A stretch of 64,000 nucleotides of DNA from Actinomadura sp. J1-007 (GTDB taxonomy: Bacteria; Actinomycetota; Actinomycetes; Streptosporangiales; Streptosporangiaceae). The position numbers and the translations under genes were made by a program. Location: contig NZ_WING01000002.1 in the NCBI RefSeq assembly GCF_009793335.1, positions 496,001 through 560,000 of the forward strand, in the 5' to 3' direction. Below the pieces are notes generated by a model. That model was given only the letters and a program-made list of their open reading frames with translations, did no database searches and was not told the DNA's origin. This document shows positions 7,151 to 16,843 of the stretch, one piece after another. Every line of letters begins with the position of its first letter. Positions within the stretch are counted from its first letter, which is position 1.

Positions 7151-9694
7151 ATGTGGCGGGTCACCCTGAAGGGGCTGCTGGCGCACAAGCTGAGGCTCGC
7201 CCTCACGGCGCTGGCGATCGTCCTCGGCGTCGGGTTCGTCGCCGGGACGTACGTGCTGACCGACACCATCGACGCGACGTTCTCCCGGCTGTTCACCCAG
7301 GTGTCCAAGGGGCTGGACGTCGAGGTGCGCAGCAAGGAGAAGTTCGGCGGCAACCAGGGCGACCAGCGGCGGCCGATGCCCGCCGCGCTACGCGACCGGA
7401 TCGCGCGGGTGCCGGGCGTCCGGGCGGCCGAGGGCGGCGTCAGCGGCTACGCCCAAATGGTCGGGCGCGACGGCAAGGCGGTGACGACCGGCGGCGCGCC
7501 GACGCTCGGGATCTCCATCGCGACGACGCCGGAGCTGCGGCAGGCCGTCACGCTGCGCTCCGGCGCGTACCCGTCGGGCCCCGGCCAGGTCGTCGTGGAC
7601 AAGCGGACGGCGTCCAAGGAGGGCTTCAAGCCCGGCGACCGGATCAGAGTGCTGTTCCAGGGCCCGCCCCGCGAGTTCACGGTCAGCGGTGTCGTCGGCT
7701 TCGGCGACGCCGACAACCTCGCGGGCGCGACCCTCGCCGGGTTCGACCTCGCCACCGCGCAGGACGTGCTGGCCCGCAAGGGCGTGTTCGACGGGATCGA
7801 CGTGGTCGCGGCGGACGGCGTCGGCCCCGAGACGCTCCGCGACCGGGTCTCCGCCGCGGTCGGCCCGTCCTACGAGGCGCTGACCGGCGAGCAGTACGCC
7901 GAGGAGAACGCCAAGGCGATCGGGCAGTTCACCGGGATCATCAACACGGCGCTGCTGGCCTTCGCGTTCATCGCGCTGTTCGTCGGGTCGTTCATCATCG
8001 TCAACACGTTCTCGATCATCCTGGCGCAGCGCTCCCGCGAGCTGGCGCTGCTGCGCTGCATGGGCGCGTCCCGGCGGCAGCTCATGGCCTCGGTGCTGGC
8101 CGAGGCGGGCCTGGTCGGTCTGGTGGCGTCGGTGGCCGGGCTCGGCGCGGGCATCCTCATCGCGCTCGGGCTCCAGAGCGCCTTCGACGCGCTCGGCCTC
8201 GGCCTGCCGTCCACCTTGGTGCAGATCCGCACCCGGACGGTCGTGGTCGCGCTGCTCGTCGGCGTCGTGGTGACGCTGCTCGCCTCGGTCATGCCCGCGC
8301 TGCGCGCCACCCGCGTCCCGCCCGTCGCCGCCGTGCAGGACGCGGCGCTCCCGGTCGCCGCCGGCACCGGCTGGCGGCGCGTCGCGGCCGGGACCGTGCT
8401 GGCCGCCGGCGGCGTGGCCCTGCTGCTGCTCGGGCTGTTCGGCGACGCGGGCAACGCCCTGGCCACGGTGGCGGCGGGCGCGGTCGTGGTCTTCCTCGGG
8501 GTGGCCGTGCTCAGCCCGCTGGTCGCGCGGCCGCTGTCGCGGGTGCTCGGCTGGCCGTTCGCGCGCTGGGCGGGGGAGCCCGGACGGCTCGCGCGGCGCA
8601 ACGCGATGCGGATCCCGCGCCGCACCGCCTCCACCGCCGCCGCGCTGATGATCGGGCTCGCCCTGGTCAGCATGGTGACGATCATGGCGGCGTCGCTCAA
8701 GGCGTCGTTCACCGGGACGCTGGAGCGCACCGTCGCCGCCGAGTACATCCTGTCCGGGCCCGCCGCGGGCCAGACCGGGTTCAGCCCCGAGGTGGTCCGG
8801 CGGATCGCGCGCGAGCCGGGCATCGAGGCCGCCGCGGGCGTCCGGTCCGGGACGTTCAAGCTGGACGGGCGCGACCGCACCCTCCAGGGTGTGGACCCGG
8901 TCGCGTACGACCGGGCGATCCGCACCGAGACCACGTCCGGGAGCCTCGCGGACCTCGCGCGCGGCGGCGTCGCGATCCGGGAGGACGTCGCGAAGGAGCG
9001 CGGGCTGAAGGTCGGTGACACGCTGCCGATGGCGTTCCCCGTCGGCGGCTCCGACCCCCGGCCGGTCCGGGCGATCTACGAGGACAACGAGTTCAACGGG
9101 AGCTACCTGCTGCCGCTCGCGGACTTCCAGCGGCACTACGCCGACCAGCTCGACCTGTTCGCGTTCGTCAAGGCCGAGCCGGGCACGCCGCCCGCGGCGT
9201 CGCGGGCGGCGATCGACCGGGTGGTGGCCGGGTTCCCGGGCGTCCAGGTCAGGGACCAGGCGGAGTTCAAGCGCGAGCAGGCGCAGCAGATCGACCAGAT
9301 CCTCGTGCTGTTCTACGTGCTGCTCGCGCTGGCGGTGGTCATCGCGTTCATCGGGATCATCAACACGCTGGCGCTGTCGGTGCTGGAACGGGTCCGCGAG
9401 ATCGGGCTGCTGCGCGCGGTCGGGATGACCCGCGGCCAGCTCCGCGCGATGATCCGCTGGGAGGCGGTGATCATCTCGGTGCTCGGCGCGGTGCTCGGCC
9501 TCGCGGTCGGCGTGTTCTTCGGCTGGACGGTCGTCGGCTCGCTGGACGACGAGGGCATCACCGAGTTCGTCCTGCCGGTCGGGACGCTGCTCGCCATGGT
9601 CGCGGCCGCGGGCGCCGTCGGCGTGGTCTCGGCGATCCTGCCCGGCCGCCGCGCCGCCAGGCTCGACGTGCTGCGCGCCATCGCCTCCGAGTGA
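7151..9694 (+). CDS. ABC exporter permease with two FtsX domains
   Basis: This is an 847-residue membrane protein. One transmembrane helix lies near residues 15-38, followed by an extracytoplasmic MacB-PCD-like domain, then about four helices around residues 255-385 forming FtsX domain 1. Helices follow near 410-470, and a second unit has a helix near 495, another periplasmic domain, and three helices after about 715 (FtsX domain 2). The paired phrases RELALLRCMGASRRQL and REIGLLRAVGMTRGQL are FtsX hallmarks. It partners the ATPase immediately upstream. Substrate candidates are lipoproteins, peptides or drugs; the sequence does not decide. Confidence 0.92.
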   Translation: MWRVTLKGLLAHKLRLALTALAIVLGVGFVAGTYVLTDTIDATFSRLFTQVSKGLDVEVRSKEKFGGNQGDQRRPMPAALRDRIARVPGVRAAEGGVSGYAQMVGRDGKAVTTGGAPTLGISIATTPELRQAVTLRSGAYPSGPGQVVVDKRTASKEGFKPGDRIRVLFQGPPREFTVSGVVGFGDADNLAGATLAGFDLATAQDVLARKGVFDGIDVVAADGVGPETLRDRVSAAVGPSYEALTGEQYAEENAKAIGQFTGIINTALLAFAFIALFVGSFIIVNTFSIILAQRSRELALLRCMGASRRQLMASVLAEAGLVGLVASVAGLGAGILIALGLQSAFDALGLGLPSTLVQIRTRTVVVALLVGVVVTLLASVMPALRATRVPPVAAVQDAALPVAAGTGWRRVAAGTVLAAGGVALLLLGLFGDAGNALATVAAGAVVVFLGVAVLSPLVARPLSRVLGWPFARWAGEPGRLARRNAMRIPRRTASTAAALMIGLALVSMVTIMAASLKASFTGTLERTVAAEYILSGPAAGQTGFSPEVVRRIAREPGIEAAAGVRSGTFKLDGRDRTLQGVDPVAYDRAIRTETTSGSLADLARGGVAIREDVAKERGLKVGDTLPMAFPVGGSDPRPVRAIYEDNEFNGSYLLPLADFQRHYADQLDLFAFVKAEPGTPPAASRAAIDRVVAGFPGVQVRDQAEFKREQAQQIDQILVLFYVLLALAVVIAFIGIINTLALSVLERVREIGLLRAVGMTRGQLRAMIRWEAVIISVLGAVLGLAVGVFFGWTVVGSLDDEGITEFVLPVGTLLAMVAAAGAVGVVSAILPGRRAARLDVLRAIASE

Positions 9695-9748
9695 CGGGCC
9701 GGACGCGGGCCGCGCCCGGCCGCGCGGCCCGCGCCGCGCGGGCGCGGG

Positions 9749-10566
9749 TCAGCGCGGCGGGCGGACCGCGGCGACCTGCGTGGCCTGCGCGGCGAGGCGG
9801 CCCTTGGCGTCCCAGACGTGCGCGGTCTCGTCCATCCGGTCGCCGGTGACCTCGGTGGCCTGGAGCAGCGCGCGCACCGGGCCCGGCGCGGGCAGCCGCC
9901 TTATGTAGGCGCTGAACTGCACGGTCGGCGCCCAGCCGGGGACGCCGAGGTCGTACGACGCGGGCGGCACCGGGTCCAGGGCGACCAGCAGGCTCAGCGG
10001 GTCCCAGTCGGCGCCGGAGGCCAGCCGCTGCCAGCCCGCGATCCGGCCCCGCCCCGACGGCCTCCCCGTGAGGAACGACAGGTCGTCCGGGCAGAGGCGC
10101 TGCTCCACGACGTCCATCAGCGGGATCCGGAACGGCACGCCCGGCGACTCGGCCGGGAGAGCAGGCAGTCCTGCTCGGCGGGCAGCTCCACCGGCTCCGC
10201 ACGGGTCCACCAGGCGTCGCCGTCCTCCAGCCGACCCTGCGTGATGAGCGCCTCGGCGCAGGGCCGCCCGTCCTGGACGAGCCGTCCGCGGAGCTGGGAC
10301 GAGCCGCGCCCCGTCCGCAGCGGCTCGACGACCGCCACCGCCGGGCCGGGTTCCGGCGCGGCGATGAACGACGCGCCGACGGCCGTGAGGTGCGGGTGCG
10401 CGCCGTCCGCGACGGCCGCCGCCGCGCGCCCGAGCACCGCCAGCAGGTAGCCGCCGTGCAGCTTGTCGCCGACGGCCCACTGCGCGTCGAGGTCCACGGC
10501 GAACTCGTGGTGCCCGTTCGCGACGCCCCTCGGCTCGACCGCCGTCGCCGCGTCGAAGTCCTTCAT
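9749..10566 (-). CDS. Acyl-CoA thioesterase family protein, TesB-like (frameshifted)
   Basis: About 270 residues with two hot-dog halves. The first half has DLDAQWAVGDKLHGGYLLAVLGRA, the usual substrate-tunnel and helix segment of TesB-like proteins. The second has WDPLSLLVALDPVPPASY and ends QATQVAAVRPPR. The halves are in different frames and join if one base is restored in GGG 10155-10157. Such proteins hydrolyse acyl-CoA to free acid and CoA. It is divergent from a TetR gene across a 27-base operator and is probably its main target. Confidence 0.8.
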
Positions 10567-10646
10567 CCCCGCTCCTCGTCACCGTCGCCGCGCCGGGACG
10601 GTCCCGCCCCGCGCGTCCGCGTGCCGCCACCCGAACGGAGTTCAGA

Positions 10647-10673
10647 TTGACATCGTCAACTTGACGGTGTCAA
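10647..10673. promoter_or_regulatory. 27-base TetR operator
   Basis: TTGACATCGTCAA (10647-10659), a central C, then TTGACGGTGTCAA (10661-10673): the two 13-base arms are reverse complements apart from one position. Each arm is itself a smaller palindrome built on TTGAC/GTCAA, so two dimers could bind. It sits only 9 bases before the TetR ATG and 80 bases from the thioesterase start. TTGACA inside it resembles a -35 element. Confidence 0.75.
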
Positions 10674-10682
10674 CCTGTGGCC

Positions 10683-11380
10683 ATGGACGGCAGGCGGGTG
10701 CGCGCCCGCCCCGGCGAGGGGGCGCGGCTGCGCGAGGAGATCCTCCGGACGGCCGAGGCGCTGCTCGTGGAGGCCGGCACCGAGGACGCGCTGACGCTGC
10801 GCGCGGTCGCCCGCGCCGCCGGGGTCACCACGCCGTCGGTCTACCTGCACTTCGCCGGCAAGGAGGCGCTGGTCGCCGCCGTCTGCCTGCGGGTGTGGGA
10901 CGAGCTGGACCGGCGGATGGAGCGGGCCCGCGCGGGCGAGGCCGACCCGCTGCGCGCGCTCGGCGCCTGCGGGCACGCCTACGTGCGCTTCGCCCTGGAC
11001 CACCCGGTGCAGTACCGGGTGCTGCTGATGCGGCCCGCCGAGCCCGAGGGCGCGGCCATCGCGTCCACCGCCTGCTTCGGGCACATGACCGACACCGTCA
11101 CGGCGTGCGTCGAGGCCGGGTTCCTGCGCGGCGACCCGCGCACGCTCGCGCTCGGCCTCTGGACGGCCGTGCACGGCTGCGTGTCGCTGCTGATCACCCA
11201 GCCGTCCCTGCCGTGGCCGGACGACCTGGACGGCTTCATCGAGGACACCGTGCGGATGGCCGGGTACGGCGGCGCGGTCGCCTCCCGCCTGCCGCGTGGC
11301 GCGCCCCCGCCCCCGTCGCCGGCGTCGTCGCCGACCTGGACCGCCTCGCCGACCGCCTGCACCGGCCCCGCTCCTGGTGA
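10683..11380 (+). CDS. TetR/AcrR-family regulator (C-terminal frameshift)
   Basis: About 230 residues. The HTH is ALTLRAVARAAGVTTPSVYLHFAGKEALVAAV, and the C-terminal domain (GHAYVRFALDHPVQYRVLLM) matches the WHG/TetR_C_13 class. In the given frame translation would run on into the next gene. Restoring one base near 11301-11308 gives the natural end APVAGVVADLDRLADRLHRP and stop at 11380. ATG 10683 or the GTG at 10677 could start it. It probably represses itself and the divergent thioesterase through the palindrome upstream. Confidence 0.85.
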
Positions 11381-11456
11381 TCGCTTGGGGAAACGGTCGC
11401 AGGGATACGACCCTCGGGAGATTGGACGGGACGCCCGGACGTGTGACCATCCGGGT

Positions 11457-11663
11457 ATGAACACCTCGCTGAAGGCCTTCCTGGAAGGCGGACCCGACGA
11501 CCTCCCCGAGCGGATCGTCGGGATCAGGCCGCCCGGAGTCGAGCTCAAGCTGCCCTTCCGCGGCGGGTACGAGCACTTCAAGGTGACGTCGCGGCACCGC
11601 GACACCGCCGAGGGGCGGCTCCCCGTCTACCGGCACACGGGACGCACCGCCGTCGCCGAGTAG
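11457..11663 (+). CDS. DUF5988-type small protein
   Basis: A 68-residue protein starting at ATG 11457. The sequence LEGGPDDLPERIV, then LKLPFRGGYEHFKVTSRHRD and a late LPVYRHTGRTAVAE, matches the small actinobacterial DUF5988 family, whose recognisable feature is the GGYEHF core followed by a short beta strand and RT. Function is unknown. No signal peptide, cysteine pair or membrane segment is present. The 76 bases between it and the corrected TetR stop may hold its promoter. It ends convergently with the M20 peptidase. Confidence 0.75.
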   Translation: MNTSLKAFLEGGPDDLPERIVGIRPPGVELKLPFRGGYEHFKVTSRHRDTAEGRLPVYRHTGRTAVAE

Positions 11664-11708
11664 CGGCGCCCGGCGCGCGGCGAGGGCCGTGCCGCGCGCC
11701 GGGTCCCG

Positions 11709-11742
11709 CCGCACGCCGGGCCGTACCGCACGCCGGGCCGTA
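11709..11742. repeat. Perfect 17-base tandem duplication
   Basis: The 17-base unit CCGCACGCCGGGCCGTA occurs twice head to tail (11709-11725 and 11726-11742) in the convergent gap between the DUF5988 gene and the M20 peptidase. It is not in a gene. No terminator with a T-tract is visible in this gap. Confidence 0.7.
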
Positions 11743-11789
11743 CGTCCGCCCGGCCCCATCGCCCGCCCGGTCGCGTCGCGCGCCCGGTC

Positions 11790-13118
11790 TCAGCGCGTGT
11801 CGAGGAAGCGGTCGAGCACGCGGGTGCCGAAGCGCAGCCCCTCGACCGGGACGCGCTCGTCCACCCCGTGGAACATCCCGAAGTAGTCGAGGTCCGGGCC
11901 GAGCAGCAGCGGCGCGAAGCCGAAGCTGGAGATCCCGATCCGGTTGAACGACTTGGCGTCCGTCCCGCCCGGCATCACGTACGGCACGGGGTGCGCGGCC
12001 GGGTCCTCGGCCCGCAGCGACGCGGCGAGGTCGGCGAACGTCGCGCCCGCCGGGTCGGCGGCCGGGGCCTCCTCGAAGTTGATGAACTCGCGGGTGACGC
12101 GCGGGCCGAGCAGCCGGTCCACGGTGGCGAGGAACTCCTCGCCCGTCCCGGGCAGGTAGCGGCCGTCGACCTGCGCGGTCGCGGCGCCGGGCACGACGTT
12201 GACCTTGTAGCCGGCGTCCAGCCGGGTCGGGTTGGCCGAGTTGCGGACCGTCCCGGCGAACAGCCGCCCGGCGCCGCCGAGCCGCCGGGCCTCCTCGTCG
12301 AGGCGGTCGTGGTCGATGGTCGTGCCGAGCGCGTCCGCCAGCCCGTCCAGCAGGGCCCGCACGCCCGGCGTCAGCCGGACCGGCCACTCGTACGAGGCGA
12401 GCCGGGAGACCGCGTGGGCGAGTTCGGCGACCGCGTTGTCGGGCGCGGGCTTGGACCCGTGCCCGGCCGTGCCGCGCACGGTCAGCCGCATCCAGGCGGT
12501 GCCGCGCTCGCCGGTCGCGATCGGGTAGATCCGCCGGCCCGACCCGTCCGGCGCGTCGGTGCTGAACCCGCCCGACTCGCTGATCGCCTCCGCGCAGCCG
12601 GTGAACCAGTCGCGGTGCTCCGCCGCGACGTACCGGGAGCCGAGGTCGCCGGTGCACTCCTCGTCGGCGAGGAACGCCAGCACGAGGTCGCCGCGCGTCC
12701 GGCGGCCCTCGCGCAGCCGCTGCCGCACCGTCGCGAGCGTCATCGCGAGGGTGCCCTTCATGTCGACCGCGCCCCGGCCCCACACGCAGCCGTCCCGCAC
12801 CTCGCCGGAGAACGGGTGGACGGTCCACTCGGCCGGGTCGGCGGGCACGACGTCCAGGTGCCCGTGCACGAGGAACGCGGGCGCGGACGGGTCGGTGCCC
12901 GGGATCCGGGCCAGCACGCTCGCGCGGCCCGGCGCCGACTCGACGATCTCGGCGCGCACGCCCACCTCGTCCAGCAGCGCGGCGACGTGCTCGGCGGCGG
13001 GGCGCTCGGGGCGGCCGCGCCCCTCGCCCTCGTTGGTGGTGTCGATGCGGATGAGGTCGGCGCAGATGCCGGCCACCTCGTCCGCGGCGGTCCTGGGGAG
13101 GGTTTCGGGCTGGCTCAC
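11790..13118 (-). CDS. M20 family metallopeptidase / deacylase
   Basis: This is a 442-residue cytoplasmic zinc peptidase starting at GTG 13118. Metal and catalytic motifs are in order: FLVHGHLDVVP (first His, Asp), GRGAVDMKG (bridging Asp), FLADEECTGDLGSRY (catalytic Glu) and MPGGTDAKSF with a late His in FGMFHGVDERV. The dimerisation insert in the middle carries the conserved TAGHGSKP. This is the ArgE/DapE/CPG2-like M20 layout; substrates are N-acyl amino acids or small peptides. It is divergent from an oligopeptide importer, which suggests it processes imported peptides. Exact specificity is unknown. Confidence 0.9.
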   Translation of the reverse strand: MSQPETLPRTAADEVAGICADLIRIDTTNEGEGRGRPERPAAEHVAALLDEVGVRAEIVESAPGRASVLARIPGTDPSAPAFLVHGHLDVVPADPAEWTVHPFSGEVRDGCVWGRGAVDMKGTLAMTLATVRQRLREGRRTRGDLVLAFLADEECTGDLGSRYVAAEHRDWFTGCAEAISESGGFSTDAPDGSGRRIYPIATGERGTAWMRLTVRGTAGHGSKPAPDNAVAELAHAVSRLASYEWPVRLTPGVRALLDGLADALGTTIDHDRLDEEARRLGGAGRLFAGTVRNSANPTRLDAGYKVNVVPGAATAQVDGRYLPGTGEEFLATVDRLLGPRVTREFINFEEAPAADPAGATFADLAASLRAEDPAAHPVPYVMPGGTDAKSFNRIGISSFGFAPLLLGPDLDYFGMFHGVDERVPVEGLRFGTRVLDRFLDTR

Positions 13119-13186
13119 GGCACCTGGCCTTCCGTCGGGTTCTGCGAAGTCAGCGGTCTCGATCCGGTGACGAATCGCTAAGCGGC

Positions 13187-13210
13187 GTACCGAAAACGCC
13201 TTAACGGTAC
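13187..13210. promoter_or_regulatory. Inverted repeat in the M20/peptide-importer divergent promoter
   Basis: GTACCG (13187-13192) and CGGTAC (13205-13210) are perfect reverse complements 12 bases apart, in the 160-base region between the M20 peptidase and the importer. The location suits a regulator acting on both transcripts. No regulator gene lies next to it. Confidence 0.4.
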
Positions 13211-13278
13211 GACGCTGACCGCAATGCGGCGGGCCGTGACGCGCCCGGCATGTGCGCGGACGGAGTGCGAGGAGGAGC

Positions 13279-14915
13279 ATGACCAGGCTCAGGGGCGCGG
13301 ACCGGAAGGTCCGCGGGGGCGCGGGGGTTTCGACCGGACGGCCGCGGGCTTCGCCGCGACCCTGCTCGCGGTGTCGGTCGGCGCCGCCGCCTGCGGAGGC
13401 GGCGGGAAGTCGGGCGACGGGACGTTCACCGCGGGCCATCCCGAACCCGAGCACCTGACGCCGGGGCGGTCCACCAGCAGCTACTCGTTCGACGTGATGA
13501 GCGGCCTGTACGACAACCTGGTGGGCCTCACCAAGGACGGCAAGACCTACGAGCTCGCCGCGCAGTCACTGGAGAGCAAGGACCAGAAGGTCTGGACGAT
13601 CAAGCTGCGGCCGGGCATGAAGTTCCACAACGGCGAGCCGGTCACGGCCGGGAGCTTCGCCGACTCCTGGAACAACGCCGCGTACGGCCCGAACGCCTAC
13701 GGCGCCAACGACTACTTCTCGCACTTCAAGGGGTACGACGAACTCAACCCCGAGGACGAGGACGCCAAGCCGAAGACCGACAAGCTGTCCGGCGTCGAGG
13801 TCGTCGATGACACGACGCTCAAGGTCACGCTGAACGACCCGTTCAACCAGTTCCCGCAGCTGCTCACCTATCCGGCGTTCGGGCCGCTGCCGAAGGCCGC
13901 GTTCAAGGACCTCAAGGCGTTCGACGAGCACCCGATCGGCAACGGCCCGTACCAGATGAGCGGGAACTGGGAGCGCAACAAGCAGGTCAAGCTGGTGGCG
14001 TTCCCCGGCTACGCCGGGCCGCGCAAGCCGAAGAACAAGGGCGTCACCTGGAAGAGCTACTCCAGTGCCGACACCGCGTACACCGACCTGCGCGCGGGCC
14101 GCATCGACGTGCTCCAGACGATCCCCGCCGCGAAGGTGGCCGAGGCGAAGCGGCTGCTCGGCGACCGGTTCCTGCCCCGCGAGATGGGCACCATGGACTA
14201 CCTCGGCTTCCCGATGTTCGACAAGCGGTTCGAGAACGCCGACCTGCGCAGGGCGATCTCGATGGCGATCGACCGGCAGGGCATCAACAAGGCCGTCTAC
14301 AACGGCGACTACATCCCGGCCGACTCCCTCCTCCCGAAGATCATCGAGGGGCACCGGCCGAACGCGTGCGGCGAGCTGTGCACGTTCAACCCGACGAAGG
14401 CCAAGCAGCTCTACGACAAGGCCGGAGGGTTCAAGGGGACGCTGGAGCTGTACTTCTCCAACGCCCAGCCGACGTACTACGCGTGGATGCAGATCGTCGC
14501 GAACTCGCTGAAGCAGAACCTCGGCATCAAGGACGTGCAGTTCCGGCAGGTCCCCGCGTCCGACTACTTCTCGATGCTCACCAAGCGCGAGGAGAAGGGC
14601 CCGTACCGGCAGAACTGGGAGGCCGACTACCCGAGCGCCCAGAACTACCTGGAGAACCTCTGGGAGAGCGGCGCCAACCGCATGGGGTGGAAGAGCAAGG
14701 AGTTCGACGACCTGATCGCCAGGGCCAACCGGATGCCCGACCCGAAGGCGGCGCTCCAGGTCTACAACCAGGCCGAGGACGTCGCGATCCGCGAGATGCC
14801 GATGGCGCCGCTGTGGACGTGGGCGGGGCAGGGCGGCCGGTCCGACCGGGTCTCCAACGTCACCATCACCGCCTACGCGACAGGGCTGCTGGCCAACGAA
14901 GTGACGGTGAAGTAG
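13279..14915 (+). CDS. Oligopeptide/dipeptide ABC importer, substrate-binding lipoprotein (signal-peptide frameshift)
   Basis: About 545 residues, SBP_bac_5 (DppA/OppA) family. GAGGAGGAG before ATG 13279 fixes the start, but the first 15 codons and the rest are in different frames. They join if one G is restored in the run at 13323-13327. This then gives a signal peptide with lipobox GAAAC just before GGGGKSGDG, so it is an exported lipoprotein. Internal family features include WTIKLRPGMKFHNGEPVTA, the FDDLIARAN region and DLRRAISMAIDRQGI. It feeds peptides or similar ligands to the membrane genes that follow six bases downstream. Confidence 0.9.
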
Positions 14916-14921
14916 CCCGCG

Positions 14922-15848
14922 ATGTGGCGCTACGTCCTACGGCGGCTGCTCCAGGCGGTCCCGGTCTTCATCGGGACCACGCTGCTCATCTACGCGCTGG
15001 TGTTCGCGCTGCCCGGAGACCCGATCCAGGCGCTCGCCGGTGACAAGCCCGTCCCCGAGAACGTCCTGAACACGCTGCGCGACCGCTACAACCTCAACGA
15101 CCCGCTGCTCGTCCAGTACGGCAAGTACATGTGGGGGCTGTTCCAGGGCGACCTCGGCGAGAACTACGACGGGCAGAAGGTGTCGGAGATGCTCGGCGGG
15201 CGCTGGGGCGTGACGGCGCAGCTCGCCCTCACCGCCTGGGCGTTCGAGCTGGTCCTCGGCATCGCGCTCGGCGTGTGGGCCGGGCTGCGGCGCGGCAGGG
15301 TCGCCGACACGCTCGTCCTCGGCGGCACCACGCTGCTGATCGCCGTCCCGGTGTTCGTGCTCGGCTACACCGCGCAGATCGTCTTCGGGCTGAACCTGAA
15401 GTGGTTCCCGTCCGCGGGCGCCGACGACGGCTGGCCGCTGAGCTACCTGCTGCCCGGCATGGTGCTCGGCTCGCTCGGCCTGTCGTACGTGGCGCGGCTG
15501 ACCCGCACCAGCCTCGCCGAGAACCTGCGCGCCGACTACGTCCGCACCGCGCACGCCAAGGGCCTCGGCCGGGCGCGGGTGGTCGGCCGGCACGCGCTGC
15601 GCAACTCGCTGATCCCCGTGGTGACCTACCTCGGCGTCGACTTCGGCTCGCTGATGGGCGGCGCGATCGTCACCGAGGGGATCTTCAACCTGCCCGGCAT
15701 CGGCCAGCAGGTGTTCCAGTCGATCCAGCTCAAGGAGGGCCCGGTGGTGGTCGGCGCGGTCACCCTGCTGGTGCTGATCTTCCTGCTGGTCAACCTGGTC
15801 GTGGACCTGCTGTACGGGTGGCTCGACCCGAGGATCCGGTACGAGTGA
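14922..15848 (+). CDS. Peptide ABC importer permease, DppB type
   Basis: This is a 308-residue permease. The first helix is in LRRLLQAVPVFIGTTLLIYALVF with the conserved LPGDP just after it. Five further helices follow, and the EAA-like loop is RTAHAKGLGRARVVGRHALRNS. This is the DppB/OppB half of the channel. It starts six bases after the binding-protein stop and overlaps the next permease gene by one base (TGATG), so the two are translationally coupled. Confidence 0.93.
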   Translation: MWRYVLRRLLQAVPVFIGTTLLIYALVFALPGDPIQALAGDKPVPENVLNTLRDRYNLNDPLLVQYGKYMWGLFQGDLGENYDGQKVSEMLGGRWGVTAQLALTAWAFELVLGIALGVWAGLRRGRVADTLVLGGTTLLIAVPVFVLGYTAQIVFGLNLKWFPSAGADDGWPLSYLLPGMVLGSLGLSYVARLTRTSLAENLRADYVRTAHAKGLGRARVVGRHALRNSLIPVVTYLGVDFGSLMGGAIVTEGIFNLPGIGQQVFQSIQLKEGPVVVGAVTLLVLIFLLVNLVVDLLYGWLDPRIRYE

Positions 15849-16840
15849 TGAAGTCGAACGACACGGGCGCGCCCGAACCGGGCGGCCTCGAAGCCCTCGA
15901 CCCGTCCGGCCCCGCCGCCGGGCCCGCCGCGGCGGGCGCGGGCGCGCCGGGAGCGCAGGCCGCGGCCGTCGCGGAGGCGGGCGGCGTCATCGGCGCCGCC
16001 TCGCTGTGGAACGACGCGTGGCGCGAGCTGCGCCGCCGGTGGGTGTTCTGGGGGTCGGTCGCCGTCCTCGCCGTCGTGGCGGTGATGGCGCTGCTCCCGG
16101 GGCTGTTCACCGACCGGGACGTCAACCAGGGCTGCGACCCCAACGTCTCCAAGCTCGGGCCGTCCGGCGACCACTGGTTCGGCACCGACCTCGCGGGCTG
16201 CGACTACTACGCGCACGTCGTGCACGGCGCGCGGCCGACGCTGCTCATCGGCGTCGCGGTCACGCTGTTCGCGTTCCTGATCGCGGTGGTGTTCGGGCTG
16301 CTGTCGGGCTACTACGGCGGGGTGCTGGACGCGGTGGTCGCGCGGCTGACCGATGTGTTCTTCGGGCTGCCGTTCGTGCTCGGCGCGACCGTCATCCTCG
16401 TCGCGTTCCCGAGCCACGGCGTCGGCGCGATGACGCTGGTGCTGGTGCTGCTCGGCTGGACCACGATGATCCGCATCACCCGGGCCCAGGTCCTGTCGGT
16501 GCGGGACGCCGACTACGTGCAGGCCGCGCGGCTGCTCGGCGCGTCCGACCTGCGCATCATGGCGCGGCACATCCTGCCGAACGCGATCGCGCCGGTCGTC
16601 GTGGTCGCCACCCTCAACATCGGCAACGTGATCGCGGGGGAGGCCACGCTCGACTTCCTCGGCGTCGGCCTCCAGTACCCGGAGGTGTCGTGGGGCCTCC
16701 AGCTCAACCTCGCGCAGTCGTACTTCGTGGACCACCCGCACCTGCTGGTCTTCCCCGCCGTGTTCCTGTCGCTGACGGTGCTGAGCTTCCTGATGCTCGG
16801 CGACGCCGTCCGCGACGCCCTCGACCCGAAACTGCGGTAG
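15848..16840 (+). CDS. Peptide ABC importer permease, DppC type
   Basis: This is a 330-residue permease starting at ATG 15848, overlapping the previous stop. An Ala/Pro/Gly-rich cytoplasmic leader of about 50 residues precedes the DppC signature WNDAWRELRRRWVFWGS and the first helix. A periplasmic segment with HWFGTDLAGCDYYAHVVHGAR is typical, as is the EAA loop YVQAARLLGASDLRIMARHILPN. It forms the heterodimeric channel with the DppB homologue. Confidence 0.93.
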   Translation: MKSNDTGAPEPGGLEALDPSGPAAGPAAAGAGAPGAQAAAVAEAGGVIGAASLWNDAWRELRRRWVFWGSVAVLAVVAVMALLPGLFTDRDVNQGCDPNVSKLGPSGDHWFGTDLAGCDYYAHVVHGARPTLLIGVAVTLFAFLIAVVFGLLSGYYGGVLDAVVARLTDVFFGLPFVLGATVILVAFPSHGVGAMTLVLVLLGWTTMIRITRAQVLSVRDADYVQAARLLGASDLRIMARHILPNAIAPVVVVATLNIGNVIAGEATLDFLGVGLQYPEVSWGLQLNLAQSYFVDHPHLLVFPAVFLSLTVLSFLMLGDAVRDALDPKLR

Positions 16841-16843
16841 CGC

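Noticed and set aside
11709..11742. Possible CRISPR-like direct repeats
   Set aside because: Only two contiguous copies with no spacers and no cas gene; it is a tandem duplication.
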